DNA of 13,038 nucleotides, taken from assembly GCA_019418195.1 (NCBI GenBank), contig DYCJ01000042.1, forward strand, positions 233-13,270, given 5' to 3'. Position 1 is the stretch's first letter. Each line of letters opens with the position of its first letter. Below are positions 1-7,393 of the stretch, piece by piece. Under the pieces are notes generated by a model. It did not search any database and was not told the DNA's origin. It worked only from the letters and a program-made list of their open reading frames with translations. The DNA comes from Clostridiales bacterium (lineage in GTDB: Bacteria; Bacillota; Clostridia; Lachnospirales; Lachnospiraceae). The translations under genes were made by a program, and so were the position numbers.

Positions 1-1254
1 ATTGATCAGATTACAGTGGGTGAGGATTACCAGGATATTGAAGCATCGATCAAAGTGCTGACAAACAGAACGGACATCGTCGATACGGTCTATGCAGGGT
101 ACGCTGAACAGTTCATGGAGCTCTACCCCAATATCAAAGTAGAGTATGAAGCTGTAACAGATTATGAAGAATCCCTGACGCTGCGTCTGACCACAGGAGA
201 CTGGGGCGATCTCTGCTTTATTCCTACCAGTGTAGACAAGAGTGAACTGGGCGACTATTTCACACCGCTTGGAGATTTCGACACATTAGATCCGGTCTAC
301 AACTTCTGTACAGAGAAGACGTATGACGGCACTGTGTACGGTATAGCTAACGGTGGTACGGCGAACGGCGTTGTCTACAATAAAAAGGTGTGGGCTGATG
401 CAGGGATTACAGAACTTCCGAAGACACCGGATGAATTCCTTGAAGATCTTCAGATTATCAAGGATAAGACAGATGCAATTCCGCTGTATACCAACTTCTC
501 GGCAGGATGGCCGATGGGCGCATGGGATGCATATATTGGAATCGCGGCCACAGGTAATCCGGACTACATGAATCATGACATTGTACATACAAAAGATCCG
601 TTTGCAAAACAGGATGATATGACAGGACCGTATGCCGTTTACTACACCTGTTATGAATCTGTGGCAAGAGGGCTTGTGGAAGAAGATCCTGCCAGCAGCG
701 ACTGGGAGTCTTCCAAGACTAGAATCAACAATGGCGAGATTGCTACGATGGTACTCGGCTCATGGGCAGTACAGCAGTGTAAGGATGCGGGCGACACACC
801 GGATGATGTAGGATATATGCCATTCCCGATCACAGTTGACGGAAAGCAGTATGCAGGAGCGGGCGGCAACTATGCATTTGGTATTAACAATCAGGCAAGC
901 AGCGACAATCAGATTGCGGCAATGGTTTACCTGAAATGGCTCATTGAAGAGTCCACAATTTATGAAGATGAGGGCAGTATTCCGGCTCTGAAAGGTGAGG
1001 AACTTCCGGATGCACTGGCTGACTTTGAAGGTGTGGAGCTTCTCTCTGACAATCCGCCGGTAGAAGGTGAGGAAGAATTGTTTAACGACGTGAACAATGA
1101 GAGTGAAGTTGGAATTAATAACGATGATTATCCGAACTGCTATCTTCTGGAAAGCGCGCTGTACGGTACGAAAACACTGGACGAAGTTATCGATGAATGG
1201 AATGCACAGTGGTCCGCAGCTCAGGAATCGCTGGGAGTAGAGGTTAACATGTAA
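1..1254 (+). CDS. Sugar ABC transporter substrate-binding protein (manno-oligosaccharide type), 5' partial
   Basis: Extracytoplasmic solute-binding protein that captures oligosaccharides for the two permeases directly downstream. The reading frame is open from base 1 (Ile-Asp-Gln-Ile-Thr-Val) to the TAA at 1252-1254, giving 417 visible residues. The GTG at 16 has no ribosome binding site and is an internal Val codon, so the true start, signal peptide and lipobox lie before the window. The visible part has hallmarks of family 1 carbohydrate-binding proteins: an early 'YAEQFMELYPNIKVEYE' stretch, 'GTANGVVYNKKVWADAGI' near visible residues 117-134, a Trp/Gly-rich segment 'SAGWPMGAWDAY', and a C-terminal helix ending 'AAQESLGVEVNM'. 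Context (GH130 enzymes, epimerase, acetyl esterases) points to beta-manno-oligosaccharides. That ligand is an inference; the sequence alone shows only a sugar-type binding protein. Confidence 0.9.
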   Translation: MDQITVGEDYQDIEASIKVLTNRTDIVDTVYAGYAEQFMELYPNIKVEYEAVTDYEESLTLRLTTGDWGDLCFIPTSVDKSELGDYFTPLGDFDTLDPVYNFCTEKTYDGTVYGIANGGTANGVVYNKKVWADAGITELPKTPDEFLEDLQIIKDKTDAIPLYTNFSAGWPMGAWDAYIGIAATGNPDYMNHDIVHTKDPFAKQDDMTGPYAVYYTCYESVARGLVEEDPASSDWESSKTRINNGEIATMVLGSWAVQQCKDAGDTPDDVGYMPFPITVDGKQYAGAGGNYAFGINNQASSDNQIAAMVYLKWLIEESTIYEDEGSIPALKGEELPDALADFEGVELLSDNPPVEGEEELFNDVNNESEVGINNDDYPNCYLLESALYGTKTLDEVIDEWNAQWSAAQESLGVEVNM

Positions 1255-1269
1255 AATAAGTACCGGGGA

Positions 1270-1297
1270 GGGCGGCTCTTACGGCCGCCCTTTTCTT
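1270..1297 (+). terminator. Intercistronic hairpin plus T-rich tract (probable partial terminator or 3' stabiliser)
   Basis: A perfect 7-bp GC stem (GGGCGGC at 1270-1276 with GCCGCCC at 1284-1290) closes a 7-nt loop and is followed at once by TTTTCTT. It starts 15 bases after the binding-protein stop, and the next gene starts 45 bases after the T tract. The form is that of an intrinsic terminator, but the permeases downstream have no obvious promoter in the remaining 45 bases. Partial termination or 3'-end protection of the binding-protein message is therefore the likely role, giving more binding protein than permease. The rest of the 1255-1342 gap holds only the AGGAGG ribosome binding site (1331-1336) of the next gene. 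Confidence 0.75.
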
Positions 1298-1342
1298 CAC
1301 CATATGGAAACATAAGATTCCTTATATGAGAGGAGGATATGA

Positions 1343-2365
1343 ATGAGTAAACAGACAGTGGCAGTTCCGAAGAAGAGACGGGGACTTATGGAACTGATGA
1401 AAAGGCGAGAGGGACAGAGGGGGCTTGTGATTGTCCTATTTATGTTTGTTCCGCTGCTCCTGTTATTGACTTTTACTTATATACCATTTGCAAAGATGGT
1501 ACAGTTCAGTTTCTATGACATGAAGTACATAGGAGAGAGAACATTTGTGGGTCTTCAGAACTATATCGATGTATTCCAGAGAGATGATATCTTTGGCTCT
1601 CTGTTTGTCAGCCTTTACTACATGGGCGGCGCGGTTATCCAGCTTGCGCTGGCGCTTTTCTTCGCATCGCTTATGGTATTCAAGGTGAGAGGGGCAAGTT
1701 TCTTCAAAGGGGCAATGTTTTTTCCATATCTGATCTGTGGTATCGCGATTGGATTTATCTTCAAATTTTTCTATGCAAGAGGGTTCGTACTCGACTCTCT
1801 GCTGCAGATGTTCGGAATGAATATCGATGATATTCCGATGTGGCTGCAGGATCAGAAAATCAACAATATAGCTCTTGCGGCGACATCGGTGTGGAGATAT
1901 ACAGGACAGAACACGATCCTGTTCCTGGGCGCTATGATGTCCGTAGATTCTGATCTGTATGAGGCGGCATCCCTGGACGGAGCAAATAAGTGGCATCAGT
2001 TCCGTTATATTATTTTGCCGAGTATCAAATCTATCGTAGTGCTCAACCTGATTCTTTCCATCAGCGGTTCTCTGAGTGCATTCGAGCCGCCTTACGTTAT
2101 CACAAACGGTACGATGGGAACGGGTACATATTTCGTTATTATGAACCGTATCGCACATGAAAACCAGAAAGTCGGACTTGCCTGTGCTATGGCAATCGTA
2201 CTTCTTGCGATCATCATTGTCTGCACGGTAGCACAGAAGCTCTTTTTCAAATATGCATTTGATGATGGTACATCAGATGAGTCCAAGGCTGCAGTAAGAA
2301 AGAGAAAAAAGGCAGAGAAAGCGGCAAGAAAAGCGGCACAGAGAGTGAAGGGAGGACAATCATAA
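1343..2365 (+). CDS. Sugar ABC transporter permease, MalF/LplB-like
   Basis: First membrane subunit of the importer (binding-protein-dependent transport, inner membrane component). At 340 residues it is usual for the type. It has a basic cytoplasmic N-terminus (residues 1-26), a first membrane helix at about 28-49, and further hydrophobic segments at about 86-112, 122-143, 174-200, 228-246 and 276-300. The cytoplasmic EAA loop that docks the ATPase is clear: E207-A208-A209 with G213 (EAASLDGA). The start is fixed by AGGAGG at 1331-1336, six bases before ATG 1343. The stop TAA overlaps the next ATG by one base (TAATG), so translation of the two permeases is likely coupled. One oddity is a strongly basic tail at residues 315-340, with 11 Lys/Arg in 22 residues. 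Substrate is inferred from the neighbours. Confidence 0.93.
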   Translation: MSKQTVAVPKKRRGLMELMKRREGQRGLVIVLFMFVPLLLLLTFTYIPFAKMVQFSFYDMKYIGERTFVGLQNYIDVFQRDDIFGSLFVSLYYMGGAVIQLALALFFASLMVFKVRGASFFKGAMFFPYLICGIAIGFIFKFFYARGFVLDSLLQMFGMNIDDIPMWLQDQKINNIALAATSVWRYTGQNTILFLGAMMSVDSDLYEAASLDGANKWHQFRYIILPSIKSIVVLNLILSISGSLSAFEPPYVITNGTMGTGTYFVIMNRIAHENQKVGLACAMAIVLLAIIIVCTVAQKLFFKYAFDDGTSDESKAAVRKRKKAEKAARKAAQRVKGGQS

Positions 2366-3207
2366 TGAAAGCACAGATTAAAATAGGATCAATTCTCTTT
2401 TCCCTGTTTAAATATGTGATGCTGATCGCGGCGGCGGTCATTTCTCTGCTCCCGGTAGTTGTATGTGTGTTTACGGCTTTCAAAACCACTGATGACTATA
2501 ATGCGTCGTCTGTTCTTGATCTTCCGAAGCAGTGGATGGTGGAGAACTTTTCAATCGCTATGAAACAGGCGAATATGCTCAGAGGTTTTGCCAACACGGC
2601 AATTGTCCTGGTGGTAGTGCTGACCTGTTCAATCTTCATCAGCGCCATGCTGGCATACGTGCTGAATCGATTTAAGTTCAGAGGAAACGGAGTTATCCAG
2701 AACCTGTTCATGTTCGCTTCCCTGATTCCGGGTATCGCGACACAGGTAACGGTATATCAGATCATGTTCTCTTTAGGGCTGATCAATCACCTGTACGGAT
2801 ATATGATCGTGCTGATGGGTACAGATATTATTTCCATATATATCTTCCTGCAGTTTTTCGAGAACCTTCCGGTATCTCTTGATGAATCGGCGATTATGGA
2901 CGGATGTACCTACTTCGGCGTGTTCTTTAAGATTCTGTTCCCGCTCCTCAAGCCTGCGATCGTGACATCGCTCGTATTGAAGGGTGTGAGTGTATACAAC
3001 GAATACTATATGTCCAATCTGTACTTACAGACGAAAGAGCTCAGGACGATATCAACGGCTCTGTATGCATTCACAGGACCTTACGGAAACCAATACAACT
3101 ACATCTGTGCAGGCGTTCTGATCACGATCATTCCGATCTTTATCCTGTTCCTGATCTTCCAGAAGCAGGTGTACGGAGGAATGGCAGCAGGCGCGGTAAA
3201 AGGCTAG
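2365..3207 (+). CDS. Sugar ABC transporter permease, MalG/AraQ-like
   Basis: Second membrane subunit of the importer, pairing with the product of the preceding gene. The protein has 280 residues, standard for MalG-type permeases. A first membrane helix runs at about residues 9-33, followed by the usual periplasmic loop and five more hydrophobic segments. The EAA-type coupling loop is present but reads E174-S-A with G180 (ESAIMDG), a common variant in this subfamily. It ends near 'YGGMAAGAVKG', a typical MalG-family C-terminus. GGAGG at 2351-2355, nine bases before ATG 2365, lies inside the end of the upstream permease gene, and the start overlaps its stop by one base. No gene for the nucleotide-binding subunit follows. 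Confidence 0.93.
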   Translation: MKAQIKIGSILFSLFKYVMLIAAAVISLLPVVVCVFTAFKTTDDYNASSVLDLPKQWMVENFSIAMKQANMLRGFANTAIVLVVVLTCSIFISAMLAYVLNRFKFRGNGVIQNLFMFASLIPGIATQVTVYQIMFSLGLINHLYGYMIVLMGTDIISIYIFLQFFENLPVSLDESAIMDGCTYFGVFFKILFPLLKPAIVTSLVLKGVSVYNEYYMSNLYLQTKELRTISTALYAFTGPYGNQYNYICAGVLITIIPIFILFLIFQKQVYGGMAAGAVKG

Positions 3208-3239
3208 AAAAGAAAGACTTAATTTATGGAGGTTAGTTT

Positions 3240-4265
3240 ATGAGTAATGTAAAGATTATTGGGGCTGATGTGCCGAATATGCCATGGCAGGAACGCCCGT
3301 CGGATACGAAAGAGTGGATGCCGCTGTGGAGATATAGTGAGAACCCGGTGATCGGACGTAATCCGGTAGAAGGCGTGGCCCGTATCTTTAACAGCGCCGT
3401 GATTCCTTATGAAGGTGCTTTTATCGGTGTGTTCCGAGGGGAACAGATCAATGGAATTCCCTATATCTATCTGGGAAGAAGCGCTGACGGCATTCACTGG
3501 GACTTTGACAAAGACAAGATTCCGTTCAAGGATGAGGAAGGCAATGACTTCATGCCGGTATATGCCTATGATCCGAGATTGGTGGAAGCGGACGGCGTGT
3601 ATTATATCATGTGGTGCCAGGATTTCTACGGGGCATCGATCGGTATGGCAAAGACAACGGATTTCAAGACATTTACAAGGATTGAGAACCCGTTCCTTCC
3701 GTTTAACAGAAATGCTGTCCTTTTTCCGAGGAAGATAAACGGAAATTTCGTACTCCTTTCAAGGCCAAGTGACAGCGGGCATACACCGTTTGGCGATATC
3801 TTCCTCTCTGAGAGTCCGGATATGGTCTACTGGGGAAAACACCGCCATGTGATGGGCAAAAGCCCGGAATGGTGGGAGTCTGTAAAAATCGGCGGTGGAG
3901 CTGCTCCCATCGAGACGAACGAGGGATGGCTTCTGTTTTACCATGGTGTGACAGGTACATGCAACGGTTATGTATATAGTATTGGCGGTGCGATCCTTGA
4001 TACCGATAATCCGTCGGTTGTGAAATACCGTTGTGAAAACTTCCTTCTGACTCCGGAAGAGTGGTACGAGGAAAGAGGCTTTGTACCGAATGTCACTTTC
4101 CCGTGTGCGACAATCCATGATGCGGCTACAGGAAGAATTGCCATCTATTATGGAGCGGCAGATTCCTATGTAGGACTTGCATTTACGACGGCGGATGAGG
4201 TGGTTGCTTACATTAAGGATCATTCCGTTGTAAGGGAAAATGATTCAGAGATTGGAAGACGATAA
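3240..4265 (+). CDS. GH130 beta-1,4-mannooligosaccharide phosphorylase (GH130_2-like)
   Basis: Predicted cytoplasmic inverting phosphorylase. It uses phosphate to release alpha-mannose 1-phosphate from the non-reducing end of beta-1,4-manno-oligosaccharides. The 341-residue length and short N-terminus fit the GH130_2 group (Ruminococcus albus RaMP2 type). It is clearly shorter than and different from the GH130_1 protein two genes on. The likely general acid is D111 in the motif 'YDPRLVE' (residues 110-116), equivalent to the 'YDMRLT' Asp of mannosylglucose phosphorylases. Other family features are 'NPVIGRNP' near residue 35, an 'R-x-S-x-D-G' strand near 80-84 and 'GGGAAPIETNEGW' in the second half. 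No signal peptide is seen. GGAGG at 3228-3232 sets the ATG. Some GH130_2 members act on mannosyl-N-acetylglucosamine from N-glycans. Context with the epimerase and acetyl esterases favours mannan, but sequence alone does not exclude the other. Confidence 0.87.
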   Translation: MSNVKIIGADVPNMPWQERPSDTKEWMPLWRYSENPVIGRNPVEGVARIFNSAVIPYEGAFIGVFRGEQINGIPYIYLGRSADGIHWDFDKDKIPFKDEEGNDFMPVYAYDPRLVEADGVYYIMWCQDFYGASIGMAKTTDFKTFTRIENPFLPFNRNAVLFPRKINGNFVLLSRPSDSGHTPFGDIFLSESPDMVYWGKHRHVMGKSPEWWESVKIGGGAAPIETNEGWLLFYHGVTGTCNGYVYSIGGAILDTDNPSVVKYRCENFLLTPEEWYEERGFVPNVTFPCATIHDAATGRIAIYYGAADSYVGLAFTTADEVVAYIKDHSVVRENDSEIGRR

Positions 4266-4267
4266 TT

Positions 4268-5455
4268 ATGCAGGATATCAAAGTGTTTGCATCAGACGTC
4301 AGGACACACCTGACTGAGACGATCATTCCGTTCTGGAAAGGTTTAAGGGATGAAACGTACGGCGGATATTACGGATGGCTGGGATATGACCTGAAGCTGG
4401 ATAAAAAGGCCGTGAAAGGCTGTATTCTGAACAGCAGGATCCTGTGGTTCTTCTCTAATGCATACCTGCTTCTCGGGGAGAAAAATCTCCTCGAGGAAGC
4501 GGATCATGCGTGGCAGTTTTTGAGGGATTACTGTGTGGACAGGGAAAACGGCGGTGTCTACTGGTCGCTTACATGGAACGGGCAGCCGGAGGATACGACG
4601 AAACATACTTACAACCAGGCATTTGCCATCTATGCCCTGTCCTCCTACTATGACGCTTCAGGAGATGAAGAAGCGCTGGAGCTGGCACGGGGGCTTTATC
4701 ATCTGATAGAGACAAAGTGTAAAGATGAATACGGTTACCTGGAAGCGTTCAATGTCCGATTTGAGCCCGAGGACAATGATAAGCTTTCGGAGAACGGCGT
4801 CATGGCTGAAAAGACGATGAATACACTGCTTCATGTGTTCGAGGCGTACACAGAACTCTACCGGGTGACCAAAGCCCCTGAAGTAGGAGTGAATATCAGA
4901 TTTATGCTGGATCTTATAGCAGACAGGATTTATAACCCCGAACTTGGACGTCAGGAAGTGTTTTTCGACAGGACATGGAACAGCCTTATTGATCTGTACT
5001 CCTACGGCCATGATATTGAGACGGCGTGGCTTGTGGATTGGGGATTGGATGTTCTGGATGATATTTCATACAAGAAGAAGCTTCGACCTATTACAAAAGA
5101 GATCACAAAAAACATTTATGAGCGTGCATACATTGACCATTCTCTGGTCAATGAAGCTGAAAACGGAGTTGTGGATACAACAAGAGTATGGTGGGTGCAG
5201 GCCGAGGCAGCTGTAGGTTTCCTTAATGGCTGGCAGAGGTCTCCGGAGCATACGGAATATCTGGAAGCGGCAGAAGACATATGGGAGTACATCAAGAAAA
5301 ATGTTGTGGATCACAGGGAAGGATCTGAATGGTTCTGGGCTGTAGACAAGAATGGACAGCCGCTTGAAAAACCTATTGTAGAGCCATGGAAGTGCCCGTA
5401 TCACAACGGAAGAATGTGCATCGAGGTTATCAGGAGGACACAAAATGTTGCATGA
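4268..5455 (+). CDS. Cellobiose 2-epimerase / AGE-family mannobiose epimerase
   Basis: N-acylglucosamine 2-epimerase superfamily enzyme, (alpha/alpha)6 barrel, 395 residues. It should interconvert the reducing-end mannose of beta-1,4-mannobiose with glucose, making the mannosyl-glucose substrate for the next gene's enzyme. Key residues known from R. albus cellobiose 2-epimerase (R52, H184, H243, E246, H374) appear here with a constant offset of five: R57 (NSRILW), H189 (LLHVFE), H248 and E251 (GHDIETAWL), H379 (PYHNGR). The N-terminus is typical ([18 protein letters not shown], residues 19-36) and shows no signal peptide. It starts two bases after the upstream stop with only a modest GGAAG (4254-4258), so it probably depends on translational coupling. 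Its last 11 bases overlap the next gene. Confidence 0.92.
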   Translation: MQDIKVFASDVRTHLTETIIPFWKGLRDETYGGYYGWLGYDLKLDKKAVKGCILNSRILWFFSNAYLLLGEKNLLEEADHAWQFLRDYCVDRENGGVYWSLTWNGQPEDTTKHTYNQAFAIYALSSYYDASGDEEALELARGLYHLIETKCKDEYGYLEAFNVRFEPEDNDKLSENGVMAEKTMNTLLHVFEAYTELYRVTKAPEVGVNIRFMLDLIADRIYNPELGRQEVFFDRTWNSLIDLYSYGHDIETAWLVDWGLDVLDDISYKKKLRPITKEITKNIYERAYIDHSLVNEAENGVVDTTRVWWVQAEAAVGFLNGWQRSPEHTEYLEAAEDIWEYIKKNVVDHREGSEWFWAVDKNGQPLEKPIVEPWKCPYHNGRMCIEVIRRTQNVA

Positions 5456-6611
5456 ACAGTATTATGTGGAAAAGGCAAAAGTAGACAGACTGATCGGAAG
5501 AAAAAACCGGAAGACAGATTTCTACAACGGGATCTACGACAGATATGAATTCCCCGTGCTTACAAGAGAGTTTGCACCGGTACACTGGAGATATGATCTG
5601 AATAAAGAGACAAATCCGTATTTTATGGAGCGTCTCGGCATCAATGCTGTGATGAACTCCGGCGCCATTGAGCTGGACGGGAAATATTATCTTGTCGTCC
5701 GCGTGGAAGGCAATGACAGGAAGTCTTTCTTCGCAGTGGCAGAGAGTGATAACGGGATCGATGGATTTCATTTCTGGGATTATCCGGTCGTACTGCCGGA
5801 CACATGCCCGGAAGAGACCAACGTCTATGACATGAGACTGACAAAGCACGAGGATGGCTGGATCTACGGTGTGTTCTGCTCCGAGAGTAAAGATCCTGAT
5901 GATCCGGATCTATCCGCAGCGGTAGCAGCGGCGGGCATTGTCCGCACAAAAGACCTTAAGACATGGGAAAGACTGGACAACTTAACGACACTTCAGTCGC
6001 CCCAGCAGAGGAATGTGGCGCTTCATCCGGAATTTGTGGATGGCAAATATGCGTTTTACACACGTCCAATGGACGGGTTTATTGAGACTGGCAGTGGCGG
6101 CGGGATTGGATTTGGGCTGTGCAGCGACATCGAACATGCAGTGATCGATGAGGAGAAAATCATCAGCAGGCGCATCTACCACACACTGACCGAGTCCAAG
6201 AATGGAGCGGGCGCTGTTCCAATCCGTGGAAAGAAGTGCTGGATACATATTGCCCATGGCGTTAGAAACACAGCAGCAGGGCTTAGATATGTACTCTATG
6301 CATTCGGTACGGATCTTAAGCATCCGGATCAGGTGATCGCAGAGCCGTCCGGCGTATTTCTCGTACCTCTTGGCTCCGAGAGGGTGGGGGATGTTTCGAA
6401 TGTTGTGTTTACAAACGGAGCTATTGCAAAGGAAAACGGGGATATCTATATCTACTATGCGTCCTGTGATACGAGGATGCACGTGGCAACAACTACAGTT
6501 GACAAAATGGAAGACTATCTGTTCAACACTCCGAAAGATCCGCTTAGATCTCCGGATTGTGTGAAACAGAGATGTGAGCTGATTGACAAAAATATGGAAC
6601 TGCTGAAATAA
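5445..6611 (+). CDS. GH130_1 4-O-beta-D-mannosyl-D-glucose phosphorylase
   Basis: Cytoplasmic phosphorylase splitting beta-mannosyl-1,4-glucose with phosphate into alpha-mannose 1-phosphate and glucose (EC 2.4.1.281 type). The 388-residue length and long N-terminal arm match the GH130_1 group (Bacteroides fragilis BfMGP, R. albus RaMP1). Strong family blocks are visible: '[20 protein letters not shown]' (61-80), '[16 protein letters not shown]' (86-101), and '[14 protein letters not shown]' (from 126). D129 is the general acid, matching D131 of BfMGP. Also present are '[11 protein letters not shown]' and, later, '[15 protein letters not shown]'. AGGAGG at 5432-5437, inside the epimerase gene, is seven bases before ATG 5445. 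The two genes overlap by 11 bases, fitting a tight pair that makes and consumes mannosyl-glucose. The identification is firmer than for the other GH130 gene. Confidence 0.94.
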   Translation: MLHEQYYVEKAKVDRLIGRKNRKTDFYNGIYDRYEFPVLTREFAPVHWRYDLNKETNPYFMERLGINAVMNSGAIELDGKYYLVVRVEGNDRKSFFAVAESDNGIDGFHFWDYPVVLPDTCPEETNVYDMRLTKHEDGWIYGVFCSESKDPDDPDLSAAVAAAGIVRTKDLKTWERLDNLTTLQSPQQRNVALHPEFVDGKYAFYTRPMDGFIETGSGGGIGFGLCSDIEHAVIDEEKIISRRIYHTLTESKNGAGAVPIRGKKCWIHIAHGVRNTAAGLRYVLYAFGTDLKHPDQVIAEPSGVFLVPLGSERVGDVSNVVFTNGAIAKENGDIYIYYASCDTRMHVATTTVDKMEDYLFNTPKDPLRSPDCVKQRCELIDKNMELLK

Positions 6612-6646
6612 ACTGCAGATTAAATGAAATGATTTAAAAGGGAAAA

Positions 6647-6703
6647 GCCGGAGACAGGTGGCTGAAAACCGGAAGCCAGAGGTAATATGCCACTTTCTCC
6701 GGC
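6647..6703 (+). other. Large stem-loop in the 139-bp gap between the phosphorolysis cassette and the membrane genes
   Basis: GCCGGAGA (6647-6654) pairs perfectly with TCTCCGGC (6696-6703). The stem continues inward after one bulged C (6655), with 6656-6662 (AGGTGGC) pairing to 6689-6695 (GCCACTT) through one G-U. This gives about 15 base pairs around a 26-nt loop. On the + strand it is followed by A-rich sequence rather than a T tract, so it is not a normal terminator in the operon direction. Read on the other strand it is followed by TTTTCCCTTTT, a poor terminator, and no minus-strand gene ends here. Possible roles are RNA processing, transcript stabilisation or pausing. The remainder of 6612-6750 is A-rich and shows no promoter I trust. 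Confidence 0.55.
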
Positions 6704-6750
6704 AGAGAAAAATATAAAAAAGAAAGCAAAAAAAGGATCAGGAGAGGCTG

Positions 6751-7389
6751 ATGATCATGAGGCACTATATCAGGGAGATCAGAAAAAATACTGTCGGGAT
6801 GAACCGGCGTGAAAAAGCAGAATATATTCTGACTTATTACTGGTATCACATATTAGGAGCGGCCGCGGCGGTATGTCTGATCCTTTTTCTTATTATACAT
6901 TTCGGGTTTCGTGAGGATCCGCCCCTGTTTACCTGTGCCCTGGTAAATCAGGAAATCAATTTTGAACGAGACGGGCAGATGGAAGAGGATTTTTCAGAAG
7001 CATCGGGAATTGATGAAGCACGGATGGATATCAACTCGGATTACAATATATCTTACGGAGACGTAAAACTTGAAGGGATAAATGAGAGCTCTTTTGAGAA
7101 ATTCTTCTTTAAGTGGCAGAACAGGGAACTGGATGCAGTAATAGTGCCGGAGAGCTTTTATGAATACTGCAAAGAAGTGGGCGGAACATTCACGAACCTT
7201 GAGGGATGGAATACAGAAGGATTTACGCTATATGAGGACAGCGGAGATATAACGGCAGTGGAAGTGGAAGACACGATACTTACAGGTTATCTGGAGAATG
7301 AAACAGGAGAAAAACTCCTGCTTGCGTTCCCTGATACAGGGCAGCATGAGGATGAGTGCAGAGCATTTCTCGATTTTATACGGAGGTGA
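6751..7389 (+). CDS. Unrecognised single-pass membrane protein with extracytoplasmic domain
   Basis: 212 residues, not assigned to a named family. Residues 1-32 are basic and amphipathic (many Arg/Lys, then 'EYILTYYWYH'). One membrane helix follows at about 33-52, then an acidic domain of about 155 residues that should face outward (positive-inside rule). There is no lipobox or catalytic motif. The segment 'LDAVIVPESFYEYCKEVGG' (about residues 128-146) has the feel of a lobe of type 2 periplasmic binding proteins, but that is a weak impression. AGGAG at 6740-6744 is six bases before ATG 6751. A second ATG at 6757 would be 12 bases away and is less likely. Its stop lies four bases before the YesL-like gene, so the two are almost certainly co-translated. 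A transport accessory or envelope sensor is possible. Function is unknown. Confidence 0.85.
   Translation: MIMRHYIREIRKNTVGMNRREKAEYILTYYWYHILGAAAAVCLILFLIIHFGFREDPPLFTCALVNQEINFERDGQMEEDFSEASGIDEARMDINSDYNISYGDVKLEGINESSFEKFFFKWQNRELDAVIVPESFYEYCKEVGGTFTNLEGWNTEGFTLYEDSGDITAVEVEDTILTGYLENETGEKLLLAFPDTGQHEDECRAFLDFIRR
7382..7386 (+). promoter_or_regulatory. Ribosome binding site fixing the start of the YesL-like gene
   Basis: GGAGG overlaps the last codons of the upstream gene and sits seven bases before ATG 7394. The same frame is open back to an ATG at 7298, but that ATG has no good ribosome binding site, lies wholly inside the upstream gene and would add 32 residues not typical of the family. 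The 7394 start is therefore chosen. Confidence 0.8.
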
Positions 7390-7393
7390 GAGT

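Noticed and set aside
16..18. GTG as a start codon for the binding protein
   Set aside because: No ribosome binding site precedes it, the frame is open to base 1, and a start here would leave an exported binding protein with no signal peptide. It is an internal Val codon.
1463..1487. TTGACT with a nearby TATACC as a promoter inside the first permease gene
   Set aside because: The two hexamers are only about eight bases apart, far from the 17-base spacing needed, and the sequence simply encodes membrane-helix residues.
1463..2158. Minus-strand open frame of 231 codons opposite the MalF-like permease
   Set aside because: Rich in Cys/His/Arg with no recognisable domain, no ribosome binding site, and fully antisense to a clear gene. 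It is a shadow of the coding strand.
7298..7393. N-terminal extension of the YesL-like protein
   Set aside because: It would lie entirely within the upstream gene with no ribosome binding site, while GGAGG at 7382-7386 is well placed for ATG 7394.
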